NCBI GenBank assembly: GCA_911728455.2
Contig: OU452231.1
Coordinates: forward strand, 749,001 to 813,000
DNA length: 64,000 nt
Source of the DNA: Marthasterias glacialis
Taxonomy: Eukaryota; Echinodermata; Asteroidea; Forcipulatida; Asteriidae
Direction: 5' to 3'
Below the pieces are notes generated by a model, which saw only the letters and a program-made list of their open reading frames with translations, searched no databases and had not been told where the DNA came from. Made by a program: the position numbers and the translations under genes. Position 1 is the stretch's first letter; the number at the start of each line of letters is the position of its first letter. This document shows positions 31,645-43,871 of the stretch, in pieces.

Positions 31645-34600
31645 TTAAGCGAAATTGTTAATGCCACGTTTCTTGCATTCATGATAGCGACCGCACTCTT
31701 GCTCAATCTGTCTGCACAGTAAGAAAGCCAGCAGCATGACCAACAGCTAAAAAGGAAAGAAATACAATGTTAAGTTTCTCCTGATAACAGCAAACCCTGT
31801 ACTTTTGTCTTTAAATCATGACCCAGTAGGCACCAGATGACCTGAATACATGCCAATGTCTCCCCTGCCTTGAACTGGAAACTGTGTAAAGACGCCATTA
31901 TGAAATTTCGGACCACCGGAGCAAAGGTTGCCCGGTCATTCAACCGTGGAGCGTGCACAGACCACACACATGCTGTCTGACACTTCGTTTCACCCACACA
32001 AGGACAAAAAAGGTCTTGAATATATTGGCATTTTCTGGCTATAGAGAGTCGGTTTTTGTGTAATCCCTGATTACAGACCTTTGTCCTTTTGTTCCAAGTG
32101 GAGGATTACGAGACATCGAGAGGTTTCCACCATTGTCCATTCATTGTATTTTGGCTGAATGGAGGTAAGTCAGAGTGAGCCGGCAATCGAGCCATGGTTC
32201 TGTGTTTAGTTCCACTTGTAAGCCATAGGTATCAGCTGATGTTTTGCAATGATGGTGCGTGAATTGGCAGTACAGCCAAAAGAAGGATGACACATGACGC
32301 TTGTTTCACCAATCATATTACAAGGATCTGTGTCTGTGGTATATACAATAATTTAAACTGCAATAACTTAACCCTTTAGCACTCATACCGCCCGGAAGCG
32401 CCCCGCCTATTACTCCACAAACCGCCCGCAACCGCCCTCGAAGTTTGACAAGTTGTAACTTGAGTTTTACATATGCAATTAAAATGCATCAAACAGCCGT
32501 ATGTTGAGCATGATGTCAAGCTTACGATGGTCTAAAAATGGTCCCCATAAGAAAATATGACATTGTCCACCTCCAAAGGTTTAAAGGTGCAACACAGCGA
32601 GTGGTTGTTTCTGTGTGTGTGGACAGACTGTATTTTATGTACAATGTATTTCACACGCAATGTACACAGTAATGGCGACCGCGTTTGTTTTCACTCTAAA
32701 ACTTATGGTTGTTTTTACATGGAATACCATAAGTTGAAGTATTTTACAGACAGTTTTAGGTAAACAAGTTGTTCTGTAGATAACATAGGCATTTAATCTG
32801 ACTTCCAAAGGTATGTTGTGATTATTTTCAATCTTTTTCTTTACATTTACTTTCTTTGAGATGACAGTACAGTTGAGCAAAATTGTTTGCACAATTTTCC
32901 ACGTAACAAACGTTTACTTCGTACACAAACAATGTTTCCTAATTTTAGTTGATGTGTCTTTTGTTTCCAACCTCATTGCTTTGATTCGGTGAAGCAAACA
33001 AAACAACTGTGCCAATCATTCAAAAGGTAATTTCATCCTCTACACAATAAACTAAACTTGTAACACAAGAAAATAATCACAACGAAAGTTATCAAAGGAT
33101 TTCTATGCACAGTAGGAAATCTAGTGAATTTCCGTAGCGCGTTGAAGGAGTAAATGACTAGATGTTTAATTGTGCGCAAGTGCTAAAGGCTTAACATACA
33201 TGTGTGTACATATGTATTTTAACTAACCTGAACGGCAGCAACTCCAAACACAGTTAGGCCAACAATGTAACTCTTCTGATTTACATATATCAAGAATTTA
33301 TCCACACATCCAATCACATAGATTTTGTTGGATACTGCCGATTGTTGCTGCAATATAGAATTAAAATGTCATTAACGTTAAAGGTAGTAATGTCATACTT
33401 ATTGATAAAATCCCTGGAAATTATTTGAGAAATGACATTAACCTTTTTATTTCATTTCATTTATTAATTCTGGTTGTGAAGCCAAGGATTCCCAGAAAAG
33501 TGAACTTAGTCACTATACTAGCCAAGAGCCCCATGGAGAGAAGACAAGGAAGGAAGTTTCAGTTTTAGGGGTGGGAGGAAAACCCTAGAGAAACAATCCA
33601 GGGAAAACCCACGCAATCAGCAGCCGATTTCACAAAACTTTACGCAACAGCATAAGTCCACATGTGCAACATTTAGTGCAAAATGTGGCGCAAGTGGACT
33701 TATGCAGTTGCGTAAAGTTTTGTGAAATCGGCTGCAGGTAGGGACTGAAAAACCCAATCCACATAGTGCCCCCGACGGGATTCGAACCGGGGTCCTAGAG
33801 GTGGAAGGCGAGGAAATAAACCACTGCGCCAACCTGACCACCCAACCTTTGTGGATACTTTGTTTATTTCGTTCATTAATGTTTTCTTTTCATATAAAAC
33901 CCATATTAAACGGTCCAAAGTACTTCTATATCCAATTGCCAAAGTGAAGGATTTGTGAGGACTGGGGCCCATAGACCAGGCATTCCAATCTTATCCAAAT
34001 CCAATCAACTTGGTGTGGAGTGACATAAGAAGAGAGGATATTGGAGGAATTGGGCCACACGCTAGCCTAACTGCCAAGTCTGGTAGTAATGTAAAACACT
34101 GAAAGTCAGGCCTCAAATTAACCAATAGCACCCACAGCCATTGCCATGGTGCCCTGTGCTTTTGTTGTGGTGCCCTTCGCAAAAGTCCAAAACAATTTGA
34201 CATTTTCCTCATAGAAGTGCCCCTTATCAGAGCAAAATTGCTGTGTCCCTTCAAGAGCAAAGTTCAAGGCCTGAAAAGTATACAGCAGTGTCCTCTTGAT
34301 CCAGAAATGCAACCCTCTGAAACTTCTACTTTTATTTTATACGATTTACAGACTCTCTCCACACACTAACCCCAGCAGCTCTTTCATGGTGGTTGTACAC
34401 CACCCCAGCTATGGCCGCCACACGTGCGGGCGATGCGACACTAGCACGTCAGCCGCGCATATGTACCAATCAGCATGGAGGATTTACAGTGTGTGTGCCC
34501 CAACACGCGCGTGTGGCAGCCATAGCTGTGGTGGTGCAAACCACCATGGACGAGCTGCTTGGACTAGTGTATAGATTAAACAAAAAATCTGGAAGTTTTC

Positions 34601-34967
34601 ACAAAGTAAGGCCTAACCGTCTCTCTGAAGACTAAACATCCAGAACTTGCACCCAGTGCGCTATACTGCTCAATCATGGGATTTCATTTGAACAACCCAA
34701 CACTGTATCTTGAGACTTTTACACTCCTTCAATCTGAACAAACTGACCTGTTGCTGAACATCGAATCCACACTGTGTGTTGATAATTTCCAGATCGTCTG
34801 CTGAAGTGCCTGTTTTTTTACGACAACAGGAGTAAGGCACCCCACATTTCTCACGGCTTGGGTTAGAGTCAGAGCAGTTGAAATACCGATTCTGACTCCA
34901 ATCCCTGTATGAATTATCGCCACCGCAACACTCCAACTAAACAAACAAACAAACAAACGAACAAAAC

Positions 34968-35000
<33 letters not shown>

Positions 35001-38000
35001 ACAGTTTTTATATAGAGCTTTATCACACCCTATGGGCGTCTCAGAGCGCTCAATATTTTTTTCCTGTGAGGTATGATAAGTTACGTTTTTGAAGTATGAG
35101 ACCTGTTCCTTTACATAGCACCATGTAATGGTTCACAAGGTGCTGTGACGCAATCTGCAGCCGATCAAACCAGGAACACCGGGGCGAACCCCTTCTCTTT
35201 GCGATAAGTGTCACTGGGTTCTTTTACGTGCATTACACAACACACGGGACCAACAGCTTTACTTCCCAACCGAAGGACGAAGCAATAATGGTTAAGTGTC
35301 TTGCTTAAGGACACAAGTGTCACGACCCGGACTCGAACCCACACTCTGCTGATCAAAGACACCAGAGCTTGAGTCCGGTGTTCTTATCCGCTCGGCCACG
35401 ACACGCCAAACTCATAATTGCAAGATTGAAATTAACAATTGTTCATAGTTTATGGCTTGCATTAGTAATTATACAGTTAAAAATCACATGTTTTTTACAG
35501 CATTCATAAAAGTTTGATACCATACCTTATTTTGACCTACAGAGAGTAAGAAGTAGTTAATGCAAACATTAACACTCTTATAAATTTAGTATTTTTCCTA
35601 CAATTTAATAGATGTAATTGTAATGGAAATGCTGGCCCCCATTTCTTTACTCCTAGTCAAATGCGTTGTAGCCATTTTGACCTCATCAAGAGGGTGTCCT
35701 TTCTTGTACTGAATGCTCAGAATGACGACATATGCAAAAGGTCTACACCATTATTGTTACTAAATAATAGTATAAATCAATTCTTACCTCTCTCTGAGCA
35801 AAATCTATCAGGTTTGTGAGGTCTCCATCTTCTCTGTATTGCACAATTGATCTGTCCACTATCTGTTCCACAGTATCTTTGAACTGAGGACAAAAATGTC
35901 AACAAGAAAACCAGATTGTTTATTGGCAAGTTCAAGTCACAAGCTAGAAAAGACAGATTTGAAAGGACTATGTAAACAAACTTGTTGCCCTATCCCCTAT
36001 CATGTGTCTTCTAGGCACCCTGCAAAATGCATCAAAATGCAACGCAGTTGAAATGAAAACCCTGCTAAGTGCAGCAAAATGCTACAGAGGATTCTGTTGC
36101 ATTGTGAAATGAACTGGTTTACACCAGCCTTGGCACTGGGCATTTTACCCAGCTAAATGCATCAATACGCATTGAAGTTTGCTGGGGGCTCCGATTGCAC
36201 GTGGACATGTAAAGGGTAAGTAGAACCCTGCTCAATGCAGCACGGTGCAACAGAGTATGGGATTTGAGATGACTGCTAAATGTAACAAACTACAACAACT
36301 TTGACCATTTGGTGTGTTTTGTTGCATTTGGCAGGGATATAAGGTTATCCCACAGTCAGTAGCTTCTATGCTTTATGATCAAGTAGTGCCTACCATGATG
36401 GAAGCTTGCTCTCCTCTAAGTACATTTACATTAATTTAATTGACTCTTGTATTTGGCCAACTTGGAGATTTGTCTGTAGCTGTTGAACTCAGCTGTAGCT
36501 CCACTGCTTTTTGCAAATAAATCTATATAAAATATTCTACAATATTCTACTGAGAGTGAAACAAATATAATATACTGGTTACATAATTCTTTTTCCAAAA
36601 GCTGACTTTCTCGACATCAAAAGGCTTTGTTAAAATGCAAAAGCGTTTCGTTTGTAAACATTTCAATTTTGTAATGACCCCTTTTTTCATAGTCTCTTAT
36701 TAACATATTATTAACAATGTTCACTTCAAGAACTACAGTCCACTTTTTACTAACTTTGGCAAAACATGCACATGTTATAAATATTTCCGATGAAGGGAAA
36801 ACGATGAAGAAATGTTCTGTTTCTACTTTCTAATGTTTCAGTTATTGGTGCAGATCCATGTTAAAATTGAGAGGATGATTTTGAAATTTGCATACATTAC
36901 CAATGCGAGATAATTTTAGCATGAATTTACATATATGTAGATCAACTTTATTTACTGTCAGCCGGGAATCTAGGATCTTGGTAACCGGGTGGATTATAAA
37001 ACAATGCAGGCACAGAGCACAAAGCTGTCACAGCGTGTAATTGCACGAGCAAAAGTGTTTTTGAAACATTTGATATTTTTCTCCTTAATGACCTGAAGAT
37101 GGTAGGCAAGCTTCTACACAACACAGCTGACTTGGAGCAGCTATGGCTTCTGACCAAAGAGGCGTGGAAGGAGCCGACTGGGGAAATCCTTGAGATGGCA
37201 GAAGCCAAACTGACATAATGACAGCAACAGGGAAACTACCTCACACATACACACATTTATCAGGCCTAACACTTCACGGAGGCAGCGGAGGCAATCGCCT
37301 CTGTGCCCCTGGTCATTGCCTTGGTGCCCTCAAAATGTTCCAATAGAAATTTACAATTTACGATAGAGGTGACCTTTATCAAGAAGAAAATGCCTTGGTG
37401 TCCTTGCCCTTTCAAGAACGAAGCAATCAGGAATGCATTCATACTTTTCTCCTTACGTATGCTCTCTCACACCGAAAGGGGGTGTTCAAGTGTGCTGTAC
37501 GAAGCCCTCCATGACATCGATCCTAGGCCAATTCTTTTTGAAAATAAAGATATTCTCTGGTACACTCTGAGCCTTTACTGGATATCATATGAGAGGCAGA
37601 AGTTTGCACTCTTGGTGTTTTTTTCTCTTTTACTTTTGCTCTAATTCCTGAAGAAAAAAACTAAGTTGGTAAAAATAAGGGAAGCGTGTGTGTCTTGAAA
37701 CTTACAACAGGCATGAGGTTCGGCAAACAAGGGTTGTGCACCTCCTTACTTGGCTCTGGATTGTTGACACTAGTGAAGTGCACTTACATTAGAAGACATC
37801 AGAAATAAAGTGGGCACGATGCATGTTAGGATGAGACAAGGATCACTTTGTGCTCTCACTAGGCCATTTACTTGTTACTGCATGGCCAATTCAGGGGGGG
37901 ATTCTGGTAAAAAGTTAATGATTTGAGTGATTTATGATGACATCTGACTTACCTGGTTACTGTATACGAAGGCCAGGATTCCAGCAACCACCTCCAGGAT

Positions 38001-40915
38001 GAAGATGAGCAGCATAAACAGATAGAACTACAGGATCCAAAGAAAAAGTTTAATAAAAGTATAATTCAGACCTTTGCTAGGTGAGAATCAAATCTAGAGA
38101 GGTATGTGTCTCTTTGGAGTACAAACCAGGCCTCGATTTTACACATCTTGTCAATAGTACCATAGTGATTTGCATTGTGACATCATACTTTTGTAGCAAA
38201 TAAGATTAATCTTTACATAATTCTTAATACTTTATGAAATTAAGCTCAGGATGCTCGACAGCCCTGATTTTGTTATCGTCCACCACTATTTTCTCTTCCC
38301 GGCCACAACTTTTAAAAAGTGATTCCATAAGCCATTTTGAGATATGGTGGATACAATAGTATGACACTATTTGGTTTGGGTAAATTTGCCTGTATACACC
38401 CAAACCAAACAGTGCACTCCTATAGTGTCCGCCATATTTCTAAAAAGGCTAATGACGGTGTCAAACATGTCAAAGACTTTCCGTACATGCATAGTGTACA
38501 GTTGAAAGATCTTTGTGTTTATTGGTTGGAGTTATACTGATCAGCTGATCCATTAAGCCCCACCCCCTAAACATATTGACCAATCACAGCATTGGCTAAA
38601 TCACCACTGTACACGTGAGCAGCACCATGTGCGTCTCTGCAACGCCACACTGCATGACACAAACACACACTATAAGTACGCACACACATATTACATTTTC
38701 CAATAGGATTTAATAGTGTCAGACGTAAAGCTCTAGGTCCCGTGAGTTGTGTAACGCACGTCAAAGAACCCAGTTACACTTATCGCAAAGAGAAGGGGTT
38801 TGCCCCAGTGTTTTTGGTAGTGGCTGCTGAATGCGCTGCAGCACGTTGGAAACCCTTACAAGGTGCTACATAAATGGGTCTGATAATTCAAACACTTCAA
38901 AAACCTGTCTTAAAATAACATAATAATCCTTTGAGTATCTAATTGTCGGTAGAAATGTTGCTTAAAGACACTGGTATTATTATTATTATCATTATTATTG
39001 AAATCCTACGAAGAGCCCTGTCTGCCAGCTCATTTAATCTTCCTGAGTACTTACAAACATCAGCAGGCAGCAGTTCTCTCGGAGTGCTCCCAGGAATCCT
39101 GTGAATCCCAGGATGAAGGAGACACTTCCAACCACGATGAGTACAATAGAAGGTTCTGTGAAGAAATCTAGGTAGGAGGTGATGTTGATTGTATTCTGCC
39201 GCTCAATCAATGCCCAGATACCGATGATGATCAGGCAAATAGAAAATAGCTGAAAAGAAAAATACATTGTGTCGTTGTAACAGTTAGTTTACGCGTACAT
39301 CAATGAGTTTTGGATGGGTACATTAAATAATATCTTATAGTTTACAATATCAATCTGCAACCAATCTGTGAAAAAGTTCATCACTTTTTTGAAAACACTA
39401 AAAAGCTTTTGAAACTCTGTCACAGATTAGGCATGCTTATACAGGTCTACACTGCGTCGTGTGCCCGGCAAAAAGACGTAAGGGAAAGTTCCCAGCAGAA
39501 GGACGTAAGCAATTTATGTTAAAATTTGTGTATCAAGAATTATGAGTGGGAAAGTTTGGTAAACATGTTGCCATGCAAAAGTCATTCTAGAAAGGTTAAA
39601 TTCTGCATGGGGAATGGGGAAACATGTCTTCAGGGTAATTCTAGCAAAAAAACTAACAAAAACAATTTATTTTTCATGTGAGGAGCCATTTTGTTGCTTA
39701 CGTCCTTTTGTTACTGGGACAAACTACTTTATGTTCCTGGCAAAAGGGCATAAGGCCTTACGCCCTTTTGCCGCGCACACAAAGAAGTCTGCATTATGTA
39801 CAAGCTTGGACACCCTGATTTATCTGTCAATTACATGCCCGTCTGTCATGAACCGACCTGGGTCTCTTCTGATCGGCTTCATCTCCAGCTGTAAATTGTT
39901 TTGCTGTTCATTTGTCTCTTGCTTCTGCATTTGGCCTATTATTAATGTCAGTTATTCATTGCTTTTTTGTTGTTGTTGTTTTGCGTGTAGCCCTGCGGTT
40001 AAGAGCACCAGACTCAAGCTCTGGTGTTTCTGATCAGCAGAGTGTGAGTTCGAGTCCAGGTCGAGACACGTGTGTCCTTAAGCAAGACACTTAACCATTA
40101 TTGCTGCGTCCTTTGGATGGGACGTAAAGCCGGAGGTCCTGTGTGTTGTATTAAGATCTATTAATGCAAGTAAAAGAACCCAGACCACCTATCGCTAAGA
40201 GAAGGTGTTTGCCCCGGTGTATTAGACCCAGTAACTGGGGCGCTATAGTATAGGCCTACTCCTTTTTTTAGATTTTGACTTTATTGGTCGTGCCTTTTAT
40301 TTCATCTTTGATATCTTGAGAAGCCAGTAGGCAATTTTTCAGCAATTTAATTGAGTCTTTGTCGTAATTTTGGCATTTTTTGAACAGGTTATCACACATT
40401 CGTTTTAAATCCACTTCGTCACAGTGCCAATACAAGTACTGGACTGGGGCGCTAGTATGACCGATAATGTCAAAATCTCGAAAAAGGAGTGAGGCCTACA
40501 GTGCCCCAGTTAATTGGGTCAACGCCAGATAATGGCAAATGTTAAAAAAGCATTATATTTGTAATTGTAGGGTTCAGACTAGTTAAACCAAATCATATGT
40601 CACTACAAAACGATTTTCCAACCCAATATCTATGTTTTATGTAGGCCTAGGCCTAATTATTATTATCATTATTTTTTCAGAATGGTCAGACCACCATGAG
40701 GAAGGTCCTCCATGGTCTGACCAACACTAACAGTAACACCGCACTGCCACTGTATGTTCCTATGATATGGCGTAAATTTTTAACCTTCATAAACGTCAAA
40801 TCAAATGTAAATACAGCGAACTTACCCATAATAAAAAGTTGAGTACGAACAGTGTGTACTTTATGCAGGGATTGATATGGCTTTTGTTCAAATCTCTACC
40901 TGAATATTGAGCCAT
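31645..40915 (-). CDS. TSPAN33: TspanC8 tetraspanin, TSPAN33-like, complete
   Basis: Seven coding exons on the - strand: 40826-40915, 39055-39249, 37953-38027, 35788-35883, 34748-34936, 33228-33347 and 31645-31746, all joined in phase 0, giving 288 residues. Four membrane helices lie at about 20-45, 68-90, 95-117 and 240-265. The large extracellular loop has CCGG (155-158), DWSQNRYFNC and VPYSCC, with eight cysteines at 155, 156, 173, 183, 189, 190, 208 and 229. That count defines the TspanC8 group, which carries ADAM10 from the ER to the surface. REDGDLTNLIDFAQ followed by the DWSQ block fits TSPAN33 better than TSPAN5, 14 or 17. The donor after the loop exon is GTCAGT, weaker than the others. 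The last intron is largely made of two TTAA elements. Confidence 0.93.
31790..32280 (-). mobile_element. piggyBac-like MITE family 1, copy E, degraded and inverted
   Basis: TTTGTCCTTTTGTTCCAAG, GAGGATTACGAGACATCGAG and GGAGGTAAGTCAGAGTGA are complements of text in copies A-D. The terminal repeats are no longer recognisable. Confidence 0.65.
32368..33194. mobile_element. TTAA-flanked piggyBac-like element, family 3
   Basis: TTAACCCTTTAGCACT at the left and AGTGCTAAAGGCTTAA at the right bound 827 bp. No transposase frame. Its right end is 33 bp from a tetraspanin splice donor. Confidence 0.7.
33445..33845 (-). repeat. SINE with tRNA-like head, interrupted by a MITE
   Basis: Reading on the - strand: GGTTGGCGCAGTGGTTTA (A box), CCGGTTCGAATCCCG (B box), then the body shared with 5925-6190. 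The body is split at 33621-33734 by a palindromic insertion. Confidence 0.75.
33621..33734. mobile_element. 114 bp palindromic MITE nested in the SINE
   Basis: CAGCCGATTTCACAAAACTT and its complement form the ends, and almost the whole element is one hairpin. The intact SINE copy reads AATCAGGTAGGG; here CAG is present on both sides, so a 3 bp CAG target duplication is likely. That fits some PIF/Harbinger elements. Confidence 0.75.
33918..34092. repeat. Dispersed repeat, copy 1
   Basis: ATATCCAATTGCCAAA, GGATT, TTGGTGTGGAGTG and CACGCTAGCC match 63555-63735 in order. Confidence 0.6.
34105..34275. repeat. Dispersed repeat of the GGTGCCCT type
   Basis: AGCCATTGCCATGGTGCCCT and GTGTCCCTTCAAGAGC resemble 37262-37440 and, less closely, 10565 and 45190. 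Confidence 0.4.
34387..34553. mobile_element. Palindromic MITE
   Basis: CACCACCCCAGCTATGGCCG and CAGCCATAGCTGTGGTGGTG are inverted arms. GC-rich interior with CACACGTGC and CACGCGCGTGTG. Confidence 0.65.
34967..35406 (-). repeat. Full-length SINE with tRNA-like head and (TTA)n tail
   Basis: Reading on the - strand: GTCGTGGCCGAGCGGATAAG (A box), GTGGGTTCGAGTCCGGGTCG (B box), GTGTCCTTAAGCAAGACACT, GAAGGGGTTCGCCCCGGTG, ending in ATT repeats. Relatives lie at 38722, 39975 and 48000. It is in a tetraspanin intron. Confidence 0.85.
36015..36330. repeat. Degenerate local repeat with CCCTGC...ATGCA...GCAACAGAG
   Basis: Similar phrases at about 36021, 36060 and 36228: CCCTGC(A/T)(A/C)A(A/G)TGCA followed by ATGC(T/A)AC. 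Irregular spacing; in a tetraspanin intron. Confidence 0.35.
37262..37440. repeat. Dispersed repeat of the GGTGCCCT type
   Basis: GGAGGCAGCGGAGGCAATCG, CATTGCCTTGGTGCCCTC and CCCTTTCAAGAACGAAG; relatives at 34105, 45190 and 10565. Confidence 0.45.
38128..38252. mobile_element. Palindromic MITE, second copy of the 28289 type
   Basis: GGCCTCGATTTTACAC, then ACCATAGTGATTTGCATTGT, ending near GAAATTAAGCTCAGG. Confidence 0.5.
38330..38450. mobile_element. Palindromic MITE
   Basis: AGATATGGTGGATACAATAG and TATAGTGTCCGCCATATTTC are opposed; the centre CCAAACCAAA mirrors TTTGGTTTGGG. Confidence 0.55.
38722..38997 (+). repeat. 5'-truncated SINE with ATT tail
   Basis: GACGTAAAGCTCTAGGTCCC, AAGAACCCAGTTACACTTAT, GAAGGGGTTTGCCCCAGTG, ending in (ATT)n. 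Same family as 34967. Confidence 0.7.
39450..39782. mobile_element. Inverted-repeat MITE
   Basis: GTGTGCCCGGCAAAAAGACG and, at the right, CGCCCTTTTGCCGCGCACAC. CTTACGTCC/GGACGTAAG repeats inside. Confidence 0.6.
39975..40222 (+). repeat. SINE, 3' end cut by a MITE
   Basis: tRNA-like head with GAGTTCGAGTCCAGGTCGAG, then GTGTCCTTAAGCAAGACACT and TTTGCCCCGGTGT, where the MITE at 40223 begins. Confidence 0.75.
40223..40520. mobile_element. Palindromic MITE, short copy of the 7229 family
   Basis: AGACCCAGTAACTGGGG at the left and CCCCAGTTAATTGGGTC at the right. The interior lacks about 270 bp present in the long copy. Confidence 0.75.
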
Positions 40916-41363
40916 TTTGGAGAACCAAATTCTTCCAAAACGCCAAAAAGTAAAACGTCAGTTGGTGGTCTCCACCCTTTCTAAACATTCACTGTCCGTG
41001 AATCACACACTGCATTGTATTTTGCCAATCACAATCTACTAGCTACGCAAAAAACCAACATTCTTAACCGTTTCATGGGACAAGGCAAATCTCCATGAAA
41101 CAGTCACTACTAACCATGCAACAGGTGAAAGTGGATTGAACCATTTTCTGAAGAGGTGAACACAAATTACACTGCATTGGTGTGGCGATGGTGGGTTCGA
41201 ACCGCTAAATTCTAAAATAATAAAAGAGTTCAATAACTCAAACCAGTAGAAGTTATATGATGGAAAACTATGTTTCAAACACAAGGCCCGAGTCCAGCAA
41301 TGGTTCAAATCAATCCAACAAAAACTTGGTTCATAACCAAGCAATTTGAAACATGACACAAAA
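40916..41363. other. Upstream region of the TSPAN33-like gene
   Basis: No gene. Sequence before the ATG at 40915 presumably holds the 5' UTR and promoter. A CCAAT box on the - strand (ATTGG on the complement) is visible near 41027; no TATA box is evident. Confidence 0.3.
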
Positions 41364-41589
41364 CAGGGGCGGATCCAGGATTTTCCAAACGGGGGGGGGG
41401 GGGGGGGGGGGTGGGGGTGCGCATGAAATTTACCAATCGAGCAGCAAATGACGATTGGATGTTGAAAGTTTATTTCTCATTGCAAGTGGGCGGGATGATA
41501 TCTTGATTTTTTTTTCGGAAGGAAAAATAGGGGGCGTGTGCCCCTCATGCCCCCCACCCCCACCCCCCCCCCCCCCCGATCCACCCCTG
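41364..41589. mobile_element. hAT-like MITE with poly-G/poly-C
   Basis: CAGGGGCGGATCCAGGATTT is a widespread hAT terminal repeat; the right end GATCCACCCCTG mirrors it. Runs of about 20 G and 15 C lie inside. An 8 bp target duplication is not clear. Confidence 0.65.
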
Positions 41590-41886
41590 CAAAACCTGTG
41601 AAATTTAAACTTGGCTTTAAATTTTGATAATTTTATACCTTTAGATATGTGTAACATTATTGCTGTCAAGTTTTTTTGTCTTGGAAAATCAGATAAGAGA
41701 AACAGAGTGGTTTCATCACAGTTGAGCCGGTGATGTTTCTGGGGTCAATAACAGAATAGTATAATTACTATCATTCAAATCAAAGCATACAAATCTAAGA
41801 TCGCCCATAATAATCACTAATGTCACACAATAAAAGAATAAAAGAATAACACTCACAGCAATACATTTCAATTTAACAGACATGTG

Positions 41887-41892
41887 TTTATT
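41887..41892 (-). terminator. Candidate poly(A) signal for the NMNAT gene
   Basis: AATAAA on the - strand (TTTATT on +). If used, the NMNAT 3' UTR would be about 4.7 kb and include several MITEs. Nearer signals may exist. Confidence 0.25.
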
Positions 41893-41999
41893 CTTTGTAT
41901 ACTTTTTAAAATAGTTACATTATTTTACAGCTTGTAAAATCATAATTTAGTTTCTATGGTTTTACAGGAAATGTAACAGCTATAAAAGGGGCTATGTCG

Positions 42000-43700
42000 G
42001 CATGATTATAGCAGTAAATGGAATAACCCAGTTGCTATGCTTGCGAGCACGCCGGTGGTCACTCAAAATTTGACCGTAAAGGTACGCATGTGCAGTATCT
42101 GGGTGAGAGTTCATCTTTCCATGCACAGCCACAGGCCTGCTATAACCATGACGACGCAGCCCCTGTATTGCTATGTGTTACAGAGCATTGTCTGGATGTA
42201 AGATGCTCTGAACACACATAAATGAAACCCTGTATATACCACTACCATTTCACTCAGGAAGTTTTTTTCGCAGGAATTTCTGACTATTGTACAGTAATTG
42301 CCACACAACATCAAATAAAGTAAGTCAGCTAAAGAGAATTTAAGATGTTTCCACTGCCTTCCTGTGAAGTATTGATTCTATAATCTGCTGGTATCTTCAC
42401 AGGATAAATCTCAAGTTGTTATCAAAATATAAAGAACAGAACAGACTTTTTCACGTCAAAGTCACATTCGGACCATGTTAGCACCCCCTCCCCCCACCAA
42501 AAACAAAACCAACAAAATAAACTAAACTAAAAATAAAAACTAATAATAATAATAAATAAAGTAAAGAAAAAATAAAAATAAATAAATATAATAAAAGTTC
42601 AAATAAAATAACAAATGGAATAAAATATAATAAATAAACAAATGAAAAAGTAATAATAGTTTAAAACCAATAAACATACCTTTCTAAACATGTTACCGAA
42701 CTTGAACAATGTCCTTTTATGTTGCACATAGATGACACATTTAGGAAAAGGTACGAACCCAGGAAATGTTCAAAGTAGAACCTGTTTTTACACACAGATT
42801 TCACATTGTTACCAATATCTTGGGCCAAGGATGTGTAGAAAGATAACATTATCAACTTTATATTGCCTTCCATTTACAAGTTCACTGGCATTTCATGTCC
42901 AGATGAAAAAAATAATTTCTCTTTATAACAATGAAACAGATGTACTCTTCAATTTCTATACCTAAAGTAGTTAACTCATAAAATCAAATTAATTTACAAA
43001 ACAATTGTACGCATCTCACTGATGCAAATGTTTACTTGCTAAAATAACAAAGTAATGTGTAACTCAACATTACATTACTCAAAACCTGGGTATAAAAATA
43101 AATTGAAATTCTACTAAAAGAATTGCAAATAAAAACCCCAAACATACTAAAAACTAGACTCCTTAATCTTTATCATCCTGCAGCCATGTTTTCTTCTACT
43201 CAAATCAATAATCTAATTAGGCCGTATCCCAATAGGCAGCTGCGGCTACGGCTGTGCCTGTTGCTAAGGGTGTTGCTAAGGGCGTTGCTAAGAGCATCCT
43301 ATGCATCAACGTTTGTTCACGTGACGATCAAGCCAGTAGCCGCAGTTGCTAATTCACACAAGGTCTACTACTGAAGCTGGATGGGAAAACAGTCAGACCC
43401 CTATTTGGTATAATGAGAATCCTCATTTATTATTGCTAGTACATACATGGGAACGTGACAAAGATTGCTGTCATCTGACCAAGGTTTATATGATGTAATT
43501 GAAATCAGTTGAATACAATTGTAAAATAAGAAAATATTCTACTCATTTGAGATGAGGTGATTAAGAAAAATACTATACATGTACTTTTAAAACTGTCTGA
43601 AATGTATCCAATAACTCCACAGAGCTGAAATAATGTGATCAATGTTTTGGTAATCAAGCTAATAGTGAAGAAAGATTTTCACAGAGTTTGTTTGTGCTCT
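42000..43700. other. No gene; AT-rich with A-rich run
   Basis: A(A/T)-rich low-complexity sequence at 42500-42660. At 43210-43350 a GC-rich part with GGCTACGGCTGTGCC and GCCAGTAGCCGCAG looks like a decayed inverted-repeat element. Nothing else recognised. Confidence 0.4.
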
Positions 43701-43724
43701 TAAATTGAGATGCACCATCCCAGC

Positions 43725-43845
43725 CCTACTGCCCAATAACTGTTTGGACACAGCATTTTTGGCCGGTAACCTGTTCATGCTAAGCACGATTCTTGCATGT
43801 CAACAAATTTATATGCTCACTAGTTTTATGAAATGGGCCCACGTG
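43725..43845. mobile_element. Partial palindromic MITE of the GCTGCTTAAGCA family
   Basis: TTTTTGGCCGGTAACCTGTT and TTTTATGAAATGGGCCCA, the family right end. Confidence 0.45.
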
Positions 43846-43871
43846 ATCCTTTTAGGCTTCCCATCATGCTA

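Noticed and set aside
41430-41669. Gly-rich open frame
   Set aside because: It is the translation of the poly-G/poly-C runs in a hAT-like MITE.
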